NCBI RefSeq assembly: GCF_001680005.1
Contig: NC_033558.1
Span: 960,501 to 1,024,500, forward strand
Source of the DNA: Plasmodium coatneyi
Lineage: Eukaryota > Apicomplexa > Aconoidasida > Haemosporida > Plasmodiidae
Direction: 5' to 3'
DNA length: 64,000 bases
This document shows positions 46,263 to 55,200 of the stretch, piece after piece. Under the pieces are notes generated by a model that searched no databases, was not told the origin of the DNA, and saw nothing but the letters and a program-made list of their open reading frames with translations. The translations under genes and the position numbers were made by a program. The number at the start of each line of letters is the position of its first letter. The first letter of the stretch is position 1.

Positions 46263-49200
46263 TTAGGTGGTGACCCCCCTGGGGGATTCCAAACTGGTGA
46301 GTTTCCTCTTCTCGAGGAAGCGCTTTAAGGATAACTTAATTTCTTCGTGGAGCTTCTGAAAGAGGATTTGAAAAATGGGGTTCTTCCCAGTGCCCAATAA
46401 ATTTTTGTAAACAAAATGGTACTTATCAAAATGGTTGTTCAGGAATAGTTGCAGTTGGAATGTATCATGGTGGTTCAATTCTACTTCTTCTACTTGCTTT
46501 TTCAGGGTCCTTCCAACTTGGTTTCTCCTATCTTCCAAGTGTGATCTGCTATGTCTGAGCCTTACAGCTGAGGTTGTTCGTAGTTCCATCGAATGGCTGC
46601 TATCACGTGCAACTGTCCCATTTGGGGGAATGGCTGCCCCCCCGGATGTGCCGGTTGGTAATTTTCTGCCCGGCGAAACAGCATTATTATAGAAGGAGTA
46701 GTAAGTTACGTGGTTGTTGAAGATATGAGTCAAGTTATAAATATGGACGTCATTATTTATGTTAAAAATGTGCGTGTAATTTTTGAAGGCTTCAAAACAA
46801 TTTACTTTCCTGTTATGGAATACGATGTCTGCGTTTATATTGGCGTGGACGTAGGATCGGTAGATACACATGTAGAGGAGTTCGCAGATATTTACTCTAA
46901 GCGTGCACTTATATTTGTACTCAGTTTTTTTACTTATGGTGAGGTAATTTATTCCCTTCTCATAGTAGCAGAGGAACTGTTTACTGTTAGATTTATCACT
47001 GACGAAGATGAGGTCCAGGTAGAAGATGTTAGTAACCAGTGTATCCCATAATTCTTTCAACTTTACTTTATCGATGTTGTAGTATAGGGGGATATGGATC
47101 AACGCCAAAGAGGAGAGGATCTTTATTTTATATACATTTGTGTACCTGAGTGTACTTATTAGGTGGTCCAGAATTTGGCTATGCAGCTCGGCAAAGTTGT
47201 GAGCCAGGAAGAAGGAGAAATTGTTGTATATCAGTTTGAAGGCGTAGAGGACATTCCATGTGATTTTGTTCTTTATGTGATCCTTCACAATGGATAGGAG
47301 GTAGAGAATAATTTTTGCGTCGACGTTGTTGTTCGCTTTGTTTATTGGGGGGTTACTTTTGCCTCTGCTGGAGTGGAAGATGTCCTTTATTTCTAGGACG
47401 ATGGGGTCTGTGTGGACATTCTCCTCCCTCTGATCGGAGTACCCCTGGAAGAGATGCTCCGGGTTTAGTACTTCCTGGGGGGCATGCCCTGAAATGTTCT
47501 GCGTCCGATCTGGCTTCTCCTGGGAAGGTTGTTCCTTCTTGTTCTCCTTCCTTCTACCCCCTTCGCGGGAATCACCCTTTTGGGGGGGATCCTCATTTGA
47601 ACTGGCCATCTTTGTGGATATTTCCTTCTCCCCGTCTGACCCCTCCAACTTCGCTGCGCTATCGGTGCACGAAAAGAAGTTGTCTTCAAAATTATATTCA
47701 TACTTTACGTAGACGTTGAGGAACAAGTGATACAGTTTGCACTTTTGCGTTGACTTCATTTCGGAGTTGCTCTTCTGCAAGTGGCAGGTCACTAAGGCAT
47801 CGGTACTTCTTCTGCTTAGGTTCCTTTTCCCCTTGGACGCATCCTCCCCGTTCGCCACAACACCCGTGTTGGCAGCGCCGTGTGAAGACCCTCTGCTGCA
47901 TCTACGTCCAACTGTGGACAGTCCCCCCCCGAGGAGCCCCTTCTTCTCGACCAAATTATTCAGGTACATGAAATACTTCAGCAGAAACGTCGAGGGTAGC
48001 AAGCTGATCGAATTGAATAAAAAAAAGTTTACATTTTTGCATATAAATCCTACATACCTAATTATGCAACAGATGGCCCGATCCTTCTCTACGTTTTTGT
48101 TTTCTCGTATGATTAGGAGGAGGATGTAGATGTACTCGATGTAGGAAATGAGGTATATGTTGTTTGAGAATTGGTCATGTAGTTTTTCTTCGTTGTGGTT
48201 AGTGATGCCATTTGGGTGGTTGCCGGGGGTGGGGATACTCCCTGCGTCGGTTGGAAAATCTCTGCATGGCGCACCTCTCCCCGTCGTGCAGGTGCTACTG
48301 GCCGTTGTGTTATTGCTGCTGGAGGTGAAGCATGTTACCCCTTTGTGAAAAAAACTATCGGCTACACTGGTATGTATGTGCTCGTTGCAATGGACCAATT
48401 CCCCCGTAACGGTGTCCCCCCGCAGGCGGAATAACTTCAACCCATCCACATCTGAGGATAAGCGAATTCCGTTAATGAAGCTTATAAACTTGTTAATGTC
48501 CTTGTTCTCCTCACTGTTGTAGTTACTGTAGTAGGAAAAAGTCTTGATGCTGTTTTGAGTAAAATAAAAGGGGACATAGGAACTAGCTATTTCGCATATG
48601 CAGTTGTATGTGTAGTACTTTAGGTCTACAAAGGAATCGTTGTAAAATTTGATAATGTGAATGATGATGTAGATATATATGTAGTACAGCTCGAACAATT
48701 TCCTTTCGTTTCTTTGCTTTTCTAGTAGGTATGCGTCATTCCTTTGTCTGCCTTGGGAGTCGTTTGATGGGGTTTCGTCCCCTTGGTCTTTTTCGTACAC
48801 GTGGAGGGAATTGATTAGACATGTGTCTCTTGTTCTACCTGGCTCAGTGACCTGTTCGGTGTTCTTTTTCGGTTGCACAATTTCACCATTGGGTGGGAGT
48901 AAAACCTGTTTGTCATTACGCTGTGTGTTCATCTCATTCACCTGGTTGGTCATCTCTCTTTGGCGATTCTCATGCTTCTTCAATGCATCCATCTGGGGAC
49001 CCCCCCTTCTGTTCTGCCTCTTCAGCAATCCACACAATTTTCTCATTTTGTCTTTATTGACATTTCTCGTATTCGTCGCCATTTTGGTTAGGGAACTATT
49101 GGGGAACAGCTCCGTATCTTTTCCGTCTACCTCTTTTTTAGTGCAGGTAAGTTTGGGCGGATTATTTTTGGTCATCTGGTCTTCGTTACTCCCCCCTGGG

Positions 49201-52200
49201 TTGCTCATTCTGCTTGTTCGTTCTTCCAGCATGGGTTTTCCCAGGGAGCATTTAAATGTTGAGTCAGCTATACTGATGCAGCGTACGGGGTTCTCTTTCC
49301 GTTGCTGCTGCTTCGGTTGTGCTTTTCGTTCCTTCTCGGAAATTGCGTTTAACACACCTATATTTGCAGAAGTGGTGGTGTCCCTTGAGTAGGGAGTCAC
49401 ATCCGATGAGTGCTCATATTGAACTGACTCTTTCAGCTTTTCCATTATTGTGCACGCTGAGTGTGTACCCACTTGCCTTAATTCACGTGCCATTCTTCCC
49501 ATGTTGCTATTGCTGCTTCTACGACTGTTGTTGTGGTTGGGGACCTGCTCCGGGTTGTATATGGTTGAACGGGTGGGGGTGCGCGCTACATTTTCGAACA
49601 AATCTTTTTTATCACGCCATCCTTGGTGGGTGTAATTATCGTCATGCGGGGAGGTATTACCATGGTTATTGCTAATCTTTGCCTCTTCTTCGATAAGAAC
49701 AGGACATACCTTGCAGCTTCCACTCACCCGTTCGGAACCCGTATTCGTCTGGGTTGAATGTATGAAAATGTTTGTAGGTGTGCCGTTTACCTGTGGGGAG
49801 GTAACACCCCCTGTGGTTACACTCGTACACATGTTCGTTTTGCACTTTCGCTCAAATGTGTCTACGCTGTGGGCGTTACTTTTGATGTTTTTTTGCAAGG
49901 CATTTTGTAAAGATTCATTCTTTGCGGCGTGAGTGATGCCGCTGTGGGCTGGGGTAACTCCCCCAGTAGACACAGACACGCCCGCTGCCGTGGTGAGGAT
50001 ATTATTATAGTACACATTGGTAGAATTTATATGCAGCAAGTTTATCCTCTTTTCATAATTTTGGATAAATTTTTTATTAAAGGTAAAAATGTACTTTATA
50101 ATATATTTGCTCAGGGCGGTAATTATGTTACACTTAATGCTGTGGACACAGGAGGAGACGAGTTTTGCCAATCGTTGGATGTCATCAACGGTTAGGATTT
50201 TAAATCCTGTGTAGCTTAAATGGGAGATGCAGATAATGGTGTTTAGAAAAATATGCTTGAGTTTGCTTCTTCTGTTTGTGATGTCGTTGTGTATTTTATT
50301 TATGTTATGGATGTGGATGAGAATGTACTTCCTGAATAGTTCGATCATGTCGCTTTCGACGAGCTGCACGAATTGTTTCTTCTTGCTCATTTGGGTTGCT
50401 TCGATCTGGTGCTGGTCGGGCGTACCGTTTGTATTTCCCTCGGGGGGGACCTCTTTTTGCACGTGATCAAGCGTATGTTTGGAAGCGCTTCTAGTGGGTG
50501 ATCCCTTCGGGGGGCTCAGAAAACAGTTTGAGGTGTTCCCGATTGAGGTATTCCAATCTGGGATTACATGTCTGACTCCCTTTGCACTGGCGATGCGGCT
50601 GTGCACACTTCCACAGGGTGATCTCTGCACAGAGTGTCTTAAACCAGTTTTAAATGAACCCACGTCGGAGCGGTTCTTCCTGCACAGTTGATCACACGGG
50701 GGTAATTCTTCTGTCCCACCCAACTGGGGACTCAACATGTGTTCCCCCATGCAGTTGTCCCACACGTTCCCCCTCGACGCAGTGTTATTAAATATTCCGT
50801 CATTCTTATATTCATCCTTTTGTCTATATGTTGGAAGTTCGTATTCACTGCAGTTAACCTCGTAGTAAGAATTGATAAAGGTGAAAATATCTATGACTAT
50901 CTTAATGGAAATAATTTTTATGTGTACATTTTCCGATTGTAAGAAATACTCGAGCAAAGTTCTGACGTCATTCCAGCAGTGCATATAACAGAACAGGTAA
51001 TGCTTTAATGTCTTCTGGAAGACTAGGAAGATATTCTTGAAAATTTGAATATCATACGGTATTAAATTGGGCATTAAATTATTTCTGTTCAGGAAATTAT
51101 TAAGTTGGTTCGTGTCGTTATTTTCCTGCTGCATGTAGGAAATGATGTAATTATCGTAGAGGTCGTTGTATGAATTGTTTACGTATTTTTTTTCGTAACG
51201 GTAGGATCTGAGGTTTGCGTTTGAGCGATCCGTTCTGTTGGGGTGCCCTCTAAGGGAGTATTCCTGATCGCTGTTGTTGTACAAATTTATGTTTTCTTTC
51301 TCTTGGCATTGTTCTGTCTCTTCCAATGGGTTAGCGTCCCCTGGGTTGGGTTCCCCCCTTGGTATAACCTCTTTCCACCCCTTATCGCCCACCAGTTGGT
51401 TCCCGTTTTCGAGCCAAATATCTATTCCATCTGTGCAGGGCTGGTAAAAAATCTTATAAAGAAATATCAACATGAAGTAGATTAACTGTGCAAAGGAGAT
51501 GTCATACAGCTGATTATGCGGAGCGTGGTGGCAGTAAATATTGTAACCATTTAACGTTCTATTCATATTCTGCCCGTATATGTTGGTACAGAGGAAGCGA
51601 AAAATCTCATCATTGTAATTGCACAGCAGGACCGAAAATATGTTTATAATAACCGTTATCGTGGTTATATATTTGGACCCCCTGGAATAGTCGTTGGAGT
51701 AGAGAATGCTGATCAGCAGATCGTAATCTTCGCTCGATAGGAGTTGCTTATTTATTTTGTCTATGTGTTTGTACAGGTAGGATAGATCGTTGTCGTTTCT
51801 TTTTTTGCCGACCTTTTTTATTTTTTTTGTAGAATCGATTATGTTTGCAGGTTTGCATGAACATACGCTCCCTTTTGTGGATTCCTCTTCTTCGTCACCA
51901 TCCTCTTCATCATTTTCGTCATCGTCTTCCCCTTCTTCTTCCTCTTCTTTTTTTTTATTTTTCAGTTGCAGTGCATCTGGTGTCGTATCCATGTCTGTCC
52001 TCCCGTCGGGGGGGTTCGCACTCGCTCCATTTTTATCCATATCATTGGAATGCACATGAGAGGGGGATAATTCCTCCGCCTGTTCAAAAGTATTTTCCTC
52101 ACTTTTGTCATACCCAGTGATGTCTTTGTTGCTATCATTTGGGGGGTTTTCCTCTCCGTCCTCATTATTACTCTCTGTGTTTTTTCTTTCTTCTTTTTCT

Positions 52201-55200
52201 TTTTTCATATCTGCCTTACTTTTTCGTTTTGGTTTTTTGGCGCTCTCCTCCTGATCGGCTAGACTTAGGTGGGTCATGCGATGGTGGTGGATGGGGAGGC
52301 CTTTCCCAGTGCAGGTTGGATCGCCCCCCGATTGGTCCCACCTCTGATTGGGTGACTGCTCCCCCTCCTGCACATCACTCTCTTCGTGCTCCTCCGTGTC
52401 CCTAAGGTTATTCAGGTAATTATTAAGCGAGCTAAACACGCGCTCATCCTCGTCTAGGTAGTCATGCGGGTAGAAGTCGTTATCACTCAGTTGCTTCGTG
52501 TGGAAAAATTCACTTCTATGTCGGTTCAGGTGCACATTATTGTTTGTCTGACTGCACACCACGTTGGAACTGCAAAACTGAGTTGCTTTCCTTTCCCTCT
52601 CTGTGAACTGTTCGATGTATGGAAAGAGTGAATAACCAAAGGGGGTGTTCCCTTCTGTTTTCCGATTCCTTTTGGAGGTACCATCCTTGTGGAGTAACTT
52701 CTTAACGCAGAAATGAAAAACATCGCCATGGTTAAAATATATGAGGTATTTTAATAAGTAGAAAAAAAAAAACTTTAAAATATTTTTCAGTAAGTTTTTA
52801 TACTTTGGTATTAATACCGATTGGGAAACTCTAAGGAAAAAACGGCAGATGTTTAGTCTATCCGTGGGGGTGTAGAAATTACTTTCTCTGTTGACCATGT
52901 ATGTTCTGGTTATAAGTTTGGTAAACTGTGTGAGTAGCTTTACAATGATCTGTTCAGTGGCGGCTTTTCTTGCACTACAGTAGTTTGCTTTCTCGTTGGA
53001 CTGTTCCTTCGCGTAGCGCTCATAACTGTATTCTTGCCTGTGGTTGGGAATGCCACAGTTGGAGCTTCTACCAACAGGGTTATCAGGTCTCACTTCTCCG
53101 TAGGTCTGCATTTGATTCTCCCCTTCGAGGCTTCCCCGTGATGATCGAGCATTTGTTCCAATTTCTGCTTCTCTCTTCATGATGTGGTTTATATCGTTAA
53201 GGAAAGGAACTGGATGATGTTCTTTGCCCATTTGTATATTCTGCTTCGTCTGTTTGTCTGGGAAAGACGGGTTGGTATAACCTGCACTGTTGTAGGAGTT
53301 TTTTCCAAAAGGGGTGTTACTGGGAGGAAGGTAGTTGTCTCCCTTTATGGGCGCGCTTTGATTGTGCTTGTTTAGTTGTATTATTTCTTTGGTTGTACTT
53401 CCGTTTGGAATTTGCTTCGTGAGGTTATTCGTCCTGTTATGTGGGTATTCTACGGGGGATGTCTCTTCGTGTGATCTCGTTCTGCCGGTGGGATAGCTAA
53501 CTTGGCTATTAACCTGATCGCTAATGTGGCTTCCAGGCGGAGCGTTGGTGTAACTCCCCTCCTTCAGCAGAAACCAGTACTTGAGTTGTTTACAGTCGAA
53601 GAGGTACTTGAGGCACAAAATCGAATTCGTTCGGATCTTCTGATTCTGGTCATTCATCGTGAGGGTCAAAAATATGGGGATCCATTTTTTTCTGTTCTCA
53701 TTGTAGTAGTAGAGGATTTTGTCCCAATCGTTTATATAGATGTGCGAAAACATTTTTATTAGGACATGTACACAACAGAGGATATTATTTCGTATGCACA
53801 CGGCTAACTCGTCGTTTTCTTCTTTTTTTTTGGAATAAAATGTGGCCACGGAGTCTACTTTCCCGCTTTGCTGGTCCGAGCAGTAGTGGTTCCCCTTCTG
53901 GGAGTCGCTGTTTTTCCTTTTGGGAACTGTTGCACCAGGGATGGATGTCTTTTTCAGAGAGGTGGTTTGTTCACTCGCTTCGTCGGTCGTTTCGGTAGCT
54001 GTTTGGTTGAGCTGTTTCAGATTTCCCCTATTTTCCGGACATTCTGTATGGGGCGCATTTGTAGCCTGCCCGCTGCGTGTGGTGTACCCCGTCCCTTCTC
54101 CAGCTCCCTCCAGGGGTAGATCTTCCACCTCCACTTCGTCTTCCTCCGTTATGTCCACCTCATCTGGGTAATTCGTGTTGACAAAGAAAAACGGCTTGAG
54201 CGACTCGTACAGTGGAAAGGCAATGAGTTCCTCCTTCTTTTTGTTCCTCGAGATGATTCTAATTTTGGCGTATTCCAGGATGGTCTCGTTGAAGGCGTTT
54301 ATAAAGGGGAGGAGGATTGCCAGGGAGTTATCATCGTAGGTGTGCAAATCGCGGCATTCCCCTTTGTACTCACCAAGCAGGAGGTCACTCTTAAAGTACT
54401 GGTATAACTTCTCGAAGAGGGACTTGTACAAATTAAGGAGGAAGAACCACGCCTTGTCCGAAATGGAAATGGGCTTGATTAAAATTAATTTGACGACACA
54501 GTAGAGACACGTCTTGATCACGTGTAGAATGTACACCCCCAGGTGGAGTAAAAACAGGAGGTTCTTTGCAACCACACAAATGCTATACAAAATGGAGGAG
54601 TTAAATTTATGGACATAATTTGCATTCAGTAGGAGAAGAAACATTTCGTAGAACTTATTTAAATTAAAAAAAAAGTCCTGATAATTTTTCAGTCTTAATT
54701 TGGCTAAATAGAGATTCAGTTCGGTCAGTTTTTTTTTTTTTAAAGCGTCGTTGTTCATGAATACATCATTGAATATTTTGTTGCTGTAGTATCGTATGTT
54801 TTGTATTATGATTTCCAGTTTGCTCCCTGGGGGGACGTCTCCCACGGTTGTTCTCCTTGTGTCGGTGTGCCGTTCTGGGTAGCCACTGGTATATCCTTCA
54901 CCATGGTAGTCATCGTAATGGTTGTCGTTTTTCCCGTCACTTGGGTAGGCGCCTCCCCCTGTGATGTTCCCAATTGGGGAGTCCACTGCTAAATCCATTG
55001 CACCTCTTCGAAAACCCAGGAGCTCCCTCCAAATGGTCCCATTACATGCCCCCCCGTGGTGGTCAAACTGGAACACTGTCATAGGCTGCATGATTTGCTT
55101 AATTGGGTTCAGAAGGTTCACCTGTTTGGAATTATCCATATTGCACATCGGGGCATCAAACGGAAGGGCCTTTTTCCCCATTTTTTCAATTGCGTAGTTT